From: Paracoccus yeei ATCC BAA-599
Lineage (GTDB): Bacteria > Pseudomonadota > Alphaproteobacteria > Rhodobacterales > Rhodobacteraceae
Length of the DNA: 64,000 bases
Assembly: GCF_000622145.1 (NCBI RefSeq)
Contig: NZ_JHWH01000001.1
Location: 21,447-85,446 of the forward strand
Direction: 5' to 3'
Below, piece by piece: positions 38,579-46,410 of this stretch. Below the pieces are notes generated by a model. The model worked only from the letters and a program-made list of their open reading frames with translations, did no database searches and was not told the DNA's origin. Position numbers and translations under genes: made by a program. Each line of letters begins with the position of its first letter. Within the stretch, counting starts at the first letter, position 1.

Positions 38579-39742
38579 TCACAGCAGGAAATCGCTGGCC
38601 AGCAGCGCCTGGTTTCCCGCGACCAGGAAGGCCATGTCGGCCACGCGGTCGCCGTTGGTGTCGGCCTGAACGATCACCCCGCCGGCCACCCGGCCATAGC
38701 GCAATTCGCCCGCCGCGCCGCTGAAGGCGTCGGTCCCGACATAGCGGAAGGCATCGTTGTCGTAGCCGTCGCGACGGTCCGCGTCGATGGCCGACAGGTC
38801 GATCCGGTCGCCCTGCGCGCGCGAGAAGTCCCGGATCTGGTCGCGCATCTGCGGCGCGCTGTCCGAGGCCGCCAGGAAGACGAAGCGGTCGGCGCCCAGG
38901 CCGCCCCAAAGCTGGTCCGCACCCTGCCCGCCGGTCAGGATGTCGTTGCCCGCCTCGCCCAGCAGCCGGTCGGCGCCGGCACCGCCCAGAAGGCGGTCGT
39001 TGCCCACCCCCGCCGCCAGCAGGTCGTTCTGCGCGCCGCCCTCGAGCGTGTCATAGCCCGCGCCGCCCCACAGCGTATCCGCACCCGCGTCGCCCTTCAT
39101 CCGGTCGTTGCCGGCCTCGCCGAACAGTCGGTCGTTTTCGGTGCCGCCCGACAGATCGTCGTTGCCGAAGCCGCCGGACAGGGTGTCAAAGCCGGCCCCG
39201 CCCAGGATTTCGTCATTGCCGGCCTCGCCCTTGAGCAGGTCGGCGCGATTGAAGCCCTCGATGGTGTCGTTGCCCAGCCCGCCAAAGATCTGGTCGCGGT
39301 CGATCCCGCCCCACAGCATGTCGTTGCCGCCCTGGCCATGGATCGTATCGTTGCCAGCGAAACCAACCAGGAAATCGGCGAGGTTCCCGCCCGTCATCCG
39401 GTCGCTGCCCGAAAGCGCGCGGGCCATCAGGTCGATGTCGTCCTCGGACGTATAGGTCCAGGCCACGGCGGTAAGCGCGGCGGCCGAGATGGCAATGTTG
39501 TCGATGGAAAAGACCGTCGTTGCGCCAAGCTCGCCGCGGGCCCCGGTGATCGTGCCGGCTATCGGCATGCCATAGGCGTCGTAGCGCAGGCCGCTGCCGG
39601 TCAGGACATCGCGATACCCCGTGCCGTAATCGACCACCAGCCGGCTGGAACTGCGCGAATAGCTGTCGCCATACAGCAGTTCGCTGAAATCCAGCGCCGA
39701 GATATCCAAGCCGTAATTCGGATTTACCATAATCGTTGCCAT
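38579..39742 (-). CDS. RTX (haemolysin-type calcium-binding repeat) protein
   Basis: The 387-residue protein has about 110 residues of unique N-terminal sequence, then about 18 nonapeptide repeats of the GGxGNDxLx type (roughly 110-300, such as GGNDMLWGG and GEAGNDEILGG) that fold as a calcium-bound beta-roll. The final 80 residues (ADRFVFLAASDS … ASDFLL) are of the serralysin C-terminal type that carries the type I secretion signal. No N-terminal signal peptide is present, as expected. No catalytic motif is seen in the N-terminal part, so it is probably a surface or secreted structural protein. No secretion genes are adjacent. Confidence 0.92.
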   Translation of the reverse strand: MATIMVNPNYGLDISALDFSELLYGDSYSRSSSRLVVDYGTGYRDVLTGSGLRYDAYGMPIAGTITGARGELGATTVFSIDNIAISAAALTAVAWTYTSEDDIDLMARALSGSDRMTGGNLADFLVGFAGNDTIHGQGGNDMLWGGIDRDQIFGGLGNDTIEGFNRADLLKGEAGNDEILGGAGFDTLSGGFGNDDLSGGTENDRLFGEAGNDRMKGDAGADTLWGGAGYDTLEGGAQNDLLAAGVGNDRLLGGAGADRLLGEAGNDILTGGQGADQLWGGLGADRFVFLAASDSAPQMRDQIRDFSRAQGDRIDLSAIDADRRDGYDNDAFRYVGTDAFSGAAGELRYGRVAGGVIVQADTNGDRVADMAFLVAGNQALLASDFLL

Positions 39743-39882
39743 GTTTCACCATAAAATCTTGAACCGGCTTGACTAAGCCCAAGGGCCGGTATTCATGCAA
39801 TCTGTCCTTTTCGGCGAGTCGGGCCCTGTTCCTTGCCGCTGGCGGCCGGCCCGCGGGACGCAAGCGCGAAAGGTCCCCCGTC

Positions 39883-40857
39883 ATGAAGTTTCTCAAGCGC
39901 ATCGGTGTCGACGGCTACATGCTGCTTCTGGTCCTGACGGCCGTGGCGGGAGTGGTGCTGCCGGCGCGGGGTCTGGCGGCCGGCGTGCTGGGCCATGCGA
40001 CCTTCTGGGCGGTGACGCTGCTGTTCTTTCTTTACGGCGCCAAGCTTGACCCGGCGGCGGTGCGGGCGGGGCTTTTGAACCTGCGCCTGCAGACGCTGAC
40101 CTTTCTGGCGACCTATCTGCTGTTTCCGGTGCTGGGCCTGGGCCTTGCCGCCGCGTTCGGCGGCGTCCTGGGGCCGGCGATGACGATGGGGCTGCTGTTC
40201 CTGTCGGTCCTGCCCTCGACGGTGCAAAGCTCGATCGCCTTCACCTCGATGGCGGGGGGCAACGTGCCGGCGGCGATCTGCGCGGCATCGCTTTCCAACA
40301 TCGTGGGCGTGGTGCTGACGCCCCTGCTGGTCGCGCGGCTTCTGCATGTCGATGGCGGCGGCGTCAGCCTGGACGCGATCGAGAAGATCGGCGTCCAGAT
40401 CCTGCTGCCTTTCGTCGCGGGCCAGCTGCTGCGGCCGCTGATCGGCGGGTTCGTGCGGCGCCACCGGCTGCTGACCATGGTGGTGGACCGCGGCTCGATC
40501 CTGCTGATCGTCTATTCGGCGTTCAGCGGCAGCACGAACTCGGGCCTGTGGTCGCAGATCCCGGTCCCGGCCATGGTGCTGAGCCTGCTTGCGGTGTCGG
40601 TGTTTCTGGCGCTGGCCATGGCGATCATGGCCGGGACGGGCCGGCTGATGCGGATGCCCCAGGCCGACCAGGCGGTGCTGTTCTTTTGCGGATCGACGAA
40701 AAGCCTGGCCAGCGGCCTGCCCATCGCCAGCGCGATCTTTCCCGCGGCGACGGTGGGCGCGACCGTCCTGCCGGTGATGATGTATCACATGCTGCAGCTT
40801 CTGGTCTGTTCGGTGATTGCCCAGCGCATGGCGCGGCGCGCGGTGCCGGGCGGCTGA
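39883..40857 (+). CDS. Bile acid:sodium symporter family protein
   Basis: The 324-residue protein has about ten membrane segments and the SBF-like (PF13593-type) layout: MLLLVLTAVAGVVLPARG, LFFLYGAKLDPAAVRAGLLN, FLSVLPSTVQSSIAFTSMAGGNVPAAICAAS and a late FFCGSTKSLASGLPIASAIF. These blocks correspond to the crossover helices that hold sodium and an organic anion. The natural substrate in this group is unknown. I chose ATG 39883 because the upstream frame runs through non-conserved, polar sequence. It stands alone, divergent from the RTX gene. Confidence 0.9.
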   Translation: MKFLKRIGVDGYMLLLVLTAVAGVVLPARGLAAGVLGHATFWAVTLLFFLYGAKLDPAAVRAGLLNLRLQTLTFLATYLLFPVLGLGLAAAFGGVLGPAMTMGLLFLSVLPSTVQSSIAFTSMAGGNVPAAICAASLSNIVGVVLTPLLVARLLHVDGGGVSLDAIEKIGVQILLPFVAGQLLRPLIGGFVRRHRLLTMVVDRGSILLIVYSAFSGSTNSGLWSQIPVPAMVLSLLAVSVFLALAMAIMAGTGRLMRMPQADQAVLFFCGSTKSLASGLPIASAIFPAATVGATVLPVMMYHMLQLLVCSVIAQRMARRAVPGG

Positions 40858-40944
40858 AGGAGCGTTGCTTGGGCCGCATCGGCAACGCGGGCAAACAGCC
40901 CCGATAATGGCCGCGACCGATGCATGTAAGCCCAGGAGCTGCGA

Positions 40945-41397
40945 ATGCCGAACAAAGCCATTGTCACCGGCGTCCTTGTCGACGCCACGCTTGCCCCGAT
41001 TTCCCAGGGAAAGATCGTCGCGACGCTGAACGGATCGGACATCTTCGACGGCGGCGTGCGCATCGTGACCCAGAAGGTCGAGGCCACGACCGACACCGAG
41101 GGGCGCTGGCAGATGCCGCTGATCGTCAATGCCGAGGGCGACACAGCCGCCACCACCTGGTCGATCGAGGGCTACAACCAGTATGTCACCAAGGTCTTCG
41201 AGGTGAAGTCCCTGTTCATCGCCAGCAGCCTGTCCGTCTCGCTGGGCGATCTGGAAAAGACCAGCGCGCAGAACCTGAAGGCGGCCAAGGACGCCACCAT
41301 CTCGCGCCTTCTGGTGGTGACGGACTATACCGATTACTCCGCCCTGCCCGACACGCAGAAGCGGCCGACCGACATCGTCCTGGTCCGGGGAGCCTGA
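40945..41397 (+). CDS. Unknown 150-residue beta-rich protein, start of surface/receptor module
   Basis: ATG 40945 follows a good ribosome site (CAGGAGCTGCGA). The protein has alternating short hydrophobic strands (KAIVTGVLVDATLAPISQGKIVATL, GGVRIVTQKVEATTDTEGRW) and no signal peptide or membrane helix. The TDTEGRWxxPLIV block resembles transthyretin/carboxypeptidase-regulatory-like beta-sandwich domains often found in phage fibres. I do not recognise a family. It is followed one base later by the next gene in the same direction, so the three forward genes form an operon. Possible roles are base or connector of a fibre-like structure. Confidence 0.7.
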   Translation: MPNKAIVTGVLVDATLAPISQGKIVATLNGSDIFDGGVRIVTQKVEATTDTEGRWQMPLIVNAEGDTAATTWSIEGYNQYVTKVFEVKSLFIASSLSVSLGDLEKTSAQNLKAAKDATISRLLVVTDYTDYSALPDTQKRPTDIVLVRGA

Positions 41398-41398
41398 G

Positions 41399-42448
41399 AT
41401 GGCGGTCATCATCCATTCCGACATCGGACGCGCCGTCTTTTCGGGCCTGCGCGCCGCCTATTTCGGCGATCAGCCGGTGTCCCTGCGCAACAGCACCGGC
41501 ATCCTGCTGGTGGGCACCGACCAGCCGGTCGCGCCGACCATCACCCGCCAGCCCAGCATCCTGCCGCAGGAGGCCGGCATCGGCGACAGCATCACCCTGG
41601 ACATCGGCGAGGCCGCGGGCCTGCCCGCGCCGGTGGCAAGCTGGGACTTCACCCTGAACGGCGTCTCGATCAAGGGGCGGCTGGACCGCGGCGCCACGAC
41701 CATCGAACTGGCGGAAACGGGCATCTACGAACTGACCGTCGCCTGGACGAACAGCGCCGATTCCGTGATGGCGAATACCGTCGCGCTGACTGTCGCGCCC
41801 CCCCTGGTGCCGGCCATCGACTATGCCCGGGTCGCGCTGGCCTATATCGACGTCTCGGCCACCATCACGGGAAGCGACGCCGACGTCGGCGCGATCACCG
41901 CCCGGGGAACGGGGGCCTATGTCTTTACCAAGGCGGGCAGCGGCACGGCGATCCGCCGCACCAGCGACGGCTTTGCCTTTGCCGACGGCGCCTATGTCCA
42001 GACGCAGGTCCTGAGCGCCCAGCCGACCACGGACGGGCTGTTCGCCGTGGCCGACCTGACGTTGACCAGCTACGGTTCGAACGTGGGCCAGATCATCGAC
42101 GGCACGGGGGTCAACCTCAAGCTGCGCAACAGCGCCGGGGCGATCCAGGTACTGGGGCCCGTCTCGGGCCAGGGGGCGCTGTCGCTTGGCACGGTCGCGT
42201 ATGGCACCCGCGTGATCGTGGCAGGCCAACTCGACGATGTGGCGGACCTGCTGTCGGGGATCAGCATCGCGGGTACTGCCGTGTCGGCCCCGCATACCGG
42301 CCTGGTCGACCCGCTGCCCACGCGCTTTACCATGGGGCGCTATCTGAACGGCACGCTGCACCGCCTGGCCATCGTCGGCCGCCCCGAAGGCGGCGCCTGG
42401 CCCGTCACCATGGCCGAGGTCGTCGCGGATTTTCGGCGGGGGGCGTGA
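41399..42448 (+). CDS. Ig-like and lectin-like domain protein, unknown role
   Basis: The 349-residue protein has a unique N-terminus (about 1-40), an Ig-like beta-sandwich (about 45-135: PTITRQPSILPQEAGIGDSITLDIG … YELTVAWTNSADSV) and a LamG/concanavalin-like region (about 140-345: DGLFAVADLTLTSY … RFTMGRYLNGTLHRLAIVG). The last pattern is typical of sugar-binding jelly-roll domains in tail or spike proteins. There is no signal peptide, so if it is surface-exposed it is assembled on a particle or leaves by lysis or type I/VI export. It overlaps the next start by four bases. Confidence 0.7.
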   Translation: MAVIIHSDIGRAVFSGLRAAYFGDQPVSLRNSTGILLVGTDQPVAPTITRQPSILPQEAGIGDSITLDIGEAAGLPAPVASWDFTLNGVSIKGRLDRGATTIELAETGIYELTVAWTNSADSVMANTVALTVAPPLVPAIDYARVALAYIDVSATITGSDADVGAITARGTGAYVFTKAGSGTAIRRTSDGFAFADGAYVQTQVLSAQPTTDGLFAVADLTLTSYGSNVGQIIDGTGVNLKLRNSAGAIQVLGPVSGQGALSLGTVAYGTRVIVAGQLDDVADLLSGISIAGTAVSAPHTGLVDPLPTRFTMGRYLNGTLHRLAIVGRPEGGAWPVTMAEVVADFRRGA

Positions 42449-43704
42449 CGGCCCCCAGACCCTCCGTCACCTCTCTGGAAATCCTGCCGGTCTATGGCCA
42501 GTCGGAAAACCGCTCGTCGCCCGATCCGCTGGCGGCAACGCTGGACGCGGCGACGCCCGAGCAGGTCTATTACACCCTTGGCATGGTCACCACGGCGGGC
42601 CGGGCGGTCGACACGTCCGGGGCGGGCTGGGACGCCGCGGCCAACGCCATGGCGCAGATCGACCAGACCCGCCCGGCCAGCGGCCTTGCGTCGGCTGCGA
42701 ACCTGGGGCGCGTCTCGCCCGCGTTCACGCTGCAATATTGCCGGGCGGCGTCCTGGCGCGACAAGGGAGAGAGCGGCCGCGGCGTCGTCATCGGCGATCA
42801 CGGCTATGGCGGGCGCTATATCAACGAATGGCGGCTGGAGGACGCCTCGCCCATCGGGCGCAACCAGGCGTTCTGGCTGGCCGAAAGCAAGCGGCTGGCG
42901 GACAGCTTCGGCATCGCGATGACCTGCCCCTATGTTTATCTGTTCCAAGGCTCGTCGGCCAAGGACCAGCCGGGCACGGTCTATCGCGCCGATTTCGACG
43001 TCGCCCATGCCGAGACCGTCGCGCAATGCACCGCCCTGTTCGGCGCAGCGCCCCGGTTGGTGGTGGTGGTGAACGGCGGCGACGTGAACACGGTGGGCGA
43101 CCTTTATGCGACGCCGGGTGTGCAATACCGTCTCGCGCTGGATTATGGCGCGATCATCGCCACCTGGCAGCGGGCCTATCCGATCAACGACCGCAACGCC
43201 CATGTGGACGGCGAGACGAAGGTCCTGATCGGAGAGACCACCGACTGGGCGATCAGCGAGGTCGAGGCTGGCCGCCCCTGGACCATCACCTATGACGTCC
43301 AGAAAGCGGGCGCGGTGGTCACGGTCAGCTTCGCCTTGCGGCCAGGCGAGACCTTGATGCAGCGCACGACGCTTTACGACACCTTCGGCGGGGCGGCGAC
43401 CTGCGCCGATTTCGGCTTCGAGGCGGATGGCGGCATCGTCAGCGCGGTGCCCGATTTCGGGGGCAATACGGTCACGATCACGCTGGCTTCGGCCGATGCG
43501 ACCTGGCTGCGCTTTGCCCACCAGGTGCAGGATTGCTACGACATGGCCGATGCGGCGGGCTATACCATGTCGGCCCATCGCACGACGCTGTTCGGCAGCC
43601 ACACCCGGGCCAGCCGCTTCGTGCCGGGCCAGACGCTGTGGCGGCCCCTGCCCGGGTTCCGGGGCACGTTCCGCGACGGCGTGTTCGTGGACGACGCGGG
43701 CTGA
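42445..43704 (+). CDS. SGNH / sialate-O-acetylesterase-like protein
   Basis: The 419-residue protein begins with GTG overlapping the previous stop (GTGA). Its N-terminal LPVYGQSENRSS resembles block I (GQSNxx) of SGNH-type carbohydrate esterases (CE6/sialate O-acetylesterase group), and LVVVVNGGDVN may be a later block. The catalytic Asp-His pair cannot be placed with confidence, so activity is uncertain. A C-terminal beta-rich part (about 280-419) may be a carbohydrate-binding domain. There is no signal peptide. Deacetylation of a surface polysaccharide is a reasonable hypothesis given its neighbours. Confidence 0.65.
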   Translation: MTAPRPSVTSLEILPVYGQSENRSSPDPLAATLDAATPEQVYYTLGMVTTAGRAVDTSGAGWDAAANAMAQIDQTRPASGLASAANLGRVSPAFTLQYCRAASWRDKGESGRGVVIGDHGYGGRYINEWRLEDASPIGRNQAFWLAESKRLADSFGIAMTCPYVYLFQGSSAKDQPGTVYRADFDVAHAETVAQCTALFGAAPRLVVVVNGGDVNTVGDLYATPGVQYRLALDYGAIIATWQRAYPINDRNAHVDGETKVLIGETTDWAISEVEAGRPWTITYDVQKAGAVVTVSFALRPGETLMQRTTLYDTFGGAATCADFGFEADGGIVSAVPDFGGNTVTITLASADATWLRFAHQVQDCYDMADAAGYTMSAHRTTLFGSHTRASRFVPGQTLWRPLPGFRGTFRDGVFVDDAG

Positions 43705-43801
43705 AGCGCATCTCAATGGACCAAAGCATGGCGCGTCGGGTTCGTCCCGGCGCGCGTTTCTTCATGGCCGCTGCCGATCGAACGGGGCTGCACGGGGCAT
43801 G

Positions 43802-43828
43802 AAAAAACGCGGCCCAAAGGCCGCGTTT
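43802..43828. terminator. Bidirectional terminator between convergent surface-module genes
   Basis: AAACGCGGCC (43805-43814) pairs with GGCCGCGTTT (43819-43828). On the minus strand the stem is followed by T6 (43807-43802), ending the beta-helix gene transcript. On the plus strand it is followed by TTTCG, a weaker end for the forward operon. Confidence 0.85.
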
Positions 43829-43849
43829 CGTGTTGGTCGGCACGTTGCC

Positions 43850-45349
43850 CTATTTCTGCTGGATCCAGCCGGCGGGGCCGCGCACCATCAGCCGGCCGTC
43901 GTTGCGATAGGCGCGGCTTGGGCCATAGACCGGGTCGTTGACACCGTGGCTGGCGGTGTTCAGCTCTTTCGCGGTGACCTGGCCGTGCAGCAGCCGGTCC
44001 TCGAACCAGATCTCGTTGTAACGGCCGGCGTTCACATGCCCGGTCGAGACGCGCACCGGCGGCGTCGCCACATGGTCGAGCGAGCCGCCCAGCCGGAACA
44101 CGCAACCGCCCACGCCCGAGCCGGACAGATCGACCAGCGCGGGACGCGCGGCCTCGCCCAGGCGGCTGCCGCCCTTGATCTGGGCGGTGATGCGCGCCCG
44201 GCGCAGGGTACCGGGCGCCCGGATGAAGGCGCGGGGCAGGCTGCGCGTACCCCGCCAGCCAAAGCCCTGCTGTTCCAGGCGGCCGCCCCCGGCCTCGTCA
44301 ATGTCGCCCGAGAACACGATGCCGACGTTTCCGTTCAGTTGCAGGCCGGGACCCCAGCTGTCCTGGGTCGAGATGTTGTTCATCATGATCGTCTCGGTCC
44401 CCGGGTCGGGCAGATGGATGGCCGCGCCGATACCCTGGACCGCGCGCTGCATGCCGCAGAACCACACCTTCGAGTTCGTCCAGCGCAGGTTGCCCGCGCC
44501 GGCGCGGATCTCCACCCCGCTGTCGCCGGACAGATAGCAGGTCAGGTCGCTGAGGAAGCAGTCCGGGCTTTGGATCAGGAAGGCCGACTTGCCAGTCTTG
44601 CGGATTTCGACCCCGCGCGCGAAGTTCTCGCCCCGGCCCGACATCTGGAAGCCATAGCCGGCGATGTTGGTGAAGCAGACGTTCTCGATCCGGCCATGCG
44701 CGTCCGATCCCGCGTCGCGCACGGCGGCGTCCAGAGGACCGCCCGCGGGGGTCGCAAACACCAGGCCGCGCTGGGTCATGCGGGCCGGGTCATAGTGCCA
44801 GTTGCCGTTGCCGTCGCGGCTGTGGTTGCGCAGGTTCCAGCCGCCGTCGATGGTCAGGTCGGCCACGATGTTGTAGCCGTTGCCGCCGATGCCGCCGCTT
44901 ACCGCCGGGGCCGCAAGGACGTCCACGAAGGGCTCGGCGTCGCTGGCGGGCTGGCAGAGCTGCCGGATGCGCGAGGAAAACTTGCCCGCCCCCCGGATCG
45001 AAGCGCCGCGCGGCAATTCCACGACGCCCCAGAGATCCAGCGAACCGCTGGGCAGGTGGACCGCGCCGCCCGTCCGCGCCGACCATTCCAGCGCGCTGCC
45101 CAGCGCTTCGGTGTTGGCCCGCGCCACGGCCTCGGGCGCGCGCTGGTCAAGCGCGGTCAGCGTGACGCCGAAATGGCGCACATCAACCGCCGGGACGAAC
45201 TGCTGACGCACGGCTGCGACGATGCCGTCCGACGCCGGAGTCAGATAGGGCGCGGCCAGCGCCGGCGTCTGCAGGGTGCCGGACCCCAGCGTGCGTTCGA
45301 TGGCGTCAAGGCGCGCCAGGATTGCGGTGGTATCGTAAGCTTCGGGCAT
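43850..45349 (-). CDS. Tailspike-like parallel beta-helix protein (pectate-lyase-3 type)
   Basis: The 499 residues start with a short helical lead (MPEAYDTTAILARLDAIERTLG), then VRHFGVTLTALDQRAPEAVARANTEALGSAL and GAVHLPSGSLDLWGVVELPRGASIRGAG, the entry to right-handed beta-helices of the pectate_lyase_3/GH28-like tailspike kind. Repeating short strands (about 120-400: NIVADLTIDGG, IENVCFTNIAGYGFQMSG, NNISTQDS) continue the helix. Such proteins bind or cut surface polysaccharides. No signal peptide is present, and specific catalytic residues cannot be assigned. It is convergent with the esterase-like gene and shares its terminator. Confidence 0.82.
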   Translation of the reverse strand: MPEAYDTTAILARLDAIERTLGSGTLQTPALAAPYLTPASDGIVAAVRQQFVPAVDVRHFGVTLTALDQRAPEAVARANTEALGSALEWSARTGGAVHLPSGSLDLWGVVELPRGASIRGAGKFSSRIRQLCQPASDAEPFVDVLAAPAVSGGIGGNGYNIVADLTIDGGWNLRNHSRDGNGNWHYDPARMTQRGLVFATPAGGPLDAAVRDAGSDAHGRIENVCFTNIAGYGFQMSGRGENFARGVEIRKTGKSAFLIQSPDCFLSDLTCYLSGDSGVEIRAGAGNLRWTNSKVWFCGMQRAVQGIGAAIHLPDPGTETIMMNNISTQDSWGPGLQLNGNVGIVFSGDIDEAGGGRLEQQGFGWRGTRSLPRAFIRAPGTLRRARITAQIKGGSRLGEAARPALVDLSGSGVGGCVFRLGGSLDHVATPPVRVSTGHVNAGRYNEIWFEDRLLHGQVTAKELNTASHGVNDPVYGPSRAYRNDGRLMVRGPAGWIQQK

Positions 45350-45545
45350 GAAAACCTCGGTCCGTTGTTATGCCGGACCCGCCTTGTGACGGGGCCCCGT
45401 GCGCCGGATCGGGAAGGGCCGGCGGATCGGGGAACCGCCCTGTCATGCCGACCCGCCGCCCGAAACGCACGGACCGGATTAAGGCGAAACGCGCCTAACC
45501 GACTGTTAACCCTGCGCCCGCTGCAACAGGCTGGGGCGCAACGCC

Positions 45546-45902
45546 TCAGGACATCCGAGCCAGGTAATGGCGCACCGCGTCGATCACATGGCGAAAGCGG
45601 TCGCCGCCCAGATGCTTGCCGCCATACCAGCGGGTGACGACGATCATGTGGTCCTGAAGCCCCGCGCGTTCCAGCATTTGCAGGATGATCTGGCCCGCGC
45701 CGCTTTCGCCGTCATCGTCGCGGACCCCTTCGCCCGACAGGATCGCGGCCCAGCTGTTGTGGGTGGCCCGGGCGAAGCGCTTGTTGCGTTTCAGCTCTGC
45801 CAGCAGGGCCTGCGCCTCGGCCCGGTCGCGCGCCGGCCCGCCCGAGACGGCATAGCGCGAGCCCCGGTCGGAAATGATCTTGTCATGCACCGTCAGCGTC
45901 AT
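45546..45902 (-). CDS. IMPACT/YigZ family protein (UPF0029)
   Basis: This 118-residue protein has the UPF0029 domain: FARATHNSWAAIL, the DDDGESGAG loop and VVTRWYGGKHLGGDRF. In eukaryotes IMPACT regulates the kinase Gcn2; bacterial YigZ function is not established. Only the N-terminal domain is present, without the usual second domain of YigZ (about 200 residues). The ATG overlaps the stop of the Fur-family gene upstream (ATGA), so the two are made together. Confidence 0.88.
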   Translation of the reverse strand: MTLTVHDKIISDRGSRYAVSGGPARDRAEAQALLAELKRNKRFARATHNSWAAILSGEGVRDDDGESGAGQIILQMLERAGLQDHMIVVTRWYGGKHLGGDRFRHVIDAVRHYLARMS

Positions 45903-46321
45903 CGTTTGCGCCGGACGTAAAGCTCCAGCCGGTGGCGGACGATCTCATAGCCCAGTTCGTCGGCAATCTCGGCCTGAAGCCGTTCGATCCGGTCGTTGAC
46001 GAACTCGGTCACCTCTCCGGTGTCGAGGTCGATCATGTGGTCGTGATGGGTGCCGTCGGCAGGCTCGAACCGAGCTGGCTCTCCCTCGAACTCGAGCTTC
46101 AGGATCACGCCCTGCGCCTCGAGCGCGGAAAGCGTGCGATAGACCGTCGCAAGCGACACCCCCGCCCCGGCATCGGTCGCGCGCTGGAACAGCTGGGTCG
46201 CGTCGGGGTGGTCCTCGGCCGCGGCCAGCACGCGCAACAGGGCGGCCCGCTGGCGGGTGATGCGCACGCCCGCGCGGCGCAACGCGTCTTCGAATGATCG
46301 GGCCCGGGCTTCGTGATCCAT
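45899..46321 (-). CDS. Fur-family metal-dependent regulator
   Basis: The 140-residue repressor has a winged-helix domain (VRITRQRAALLRVLAAAEDHPDATQLFQRA and VSLATVYRTLSALEAQG) and the dimer/metal domain with HHDHMIDLDTGEV. The CxxC structural-zinc pairs of classical Fur are absent, as in alphaproteobacterial Fur/Mur proteins. It is divergent from sitABCD, with palindromes in the shared promoter region. It is therefore a good candidate for the manganese-responsive Mur-type repressor of that transporter; Fur, Zur or Irr function cannot be excluded from sequence alone. Confidence 0.85.
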   Translation of the reverse strand: MDHEARARSFEDALRRAGVRITRQRAALLRVLAAAEDHPDATQLFQRATDAGAGVSLATVYRTLSALEAQGVILKLEFEGEPARFEPADGTHHDHMIDLDTGEVTEFVNDRIERLQAEIADELGYEIVRHRLELYVRRKR

Positions 46322-46339
46322 GCCTCTGTTTCGCCCAGA

Positions 46340-46389
46340 TGCGAATGAATTGCAACGCGCTTGACAGTTGAGAACGATTCGCAGATGTT
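46340..46389 (+). promoter_or_regulatory. sitA promoter with two palindromic Fur/Mur-like operators
   Basis: A -35 element TTGACA (46361-46366) is followed 17 bases later by GATGTT (46384-46389), a weak -10. The spacer holds TGAGAACGATTCGCA (46369-46383), an inverted repeat TGxGAA-N3-TTCxCA. A second imperfect palindrome, TGCGAATGAATTGCA (46340-46354), lies just upstream. Placement between -35 and -10 suits repression of sitA and, nearby, the regulator's own gene. Confidence 0.6.
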
Positions 46390-46410
46390 GGCGGCAACGA
46401 AAGGACGACC

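Noticed and set aside
38970..39400. Tandem DNA repeats that might be CRISPR-like
   Set aside because: They are codons of the RTX nonapeptide repeats (GGxGNDxLx), in frame and varying, not identical repeats with spacers.
40945..45349. Prophage remnant
   Set aside because: No integrase, capsid, portal, terminase, tail-tube or lysis gene is present in or next to the module, so calling it a prophage is not supported by this window.
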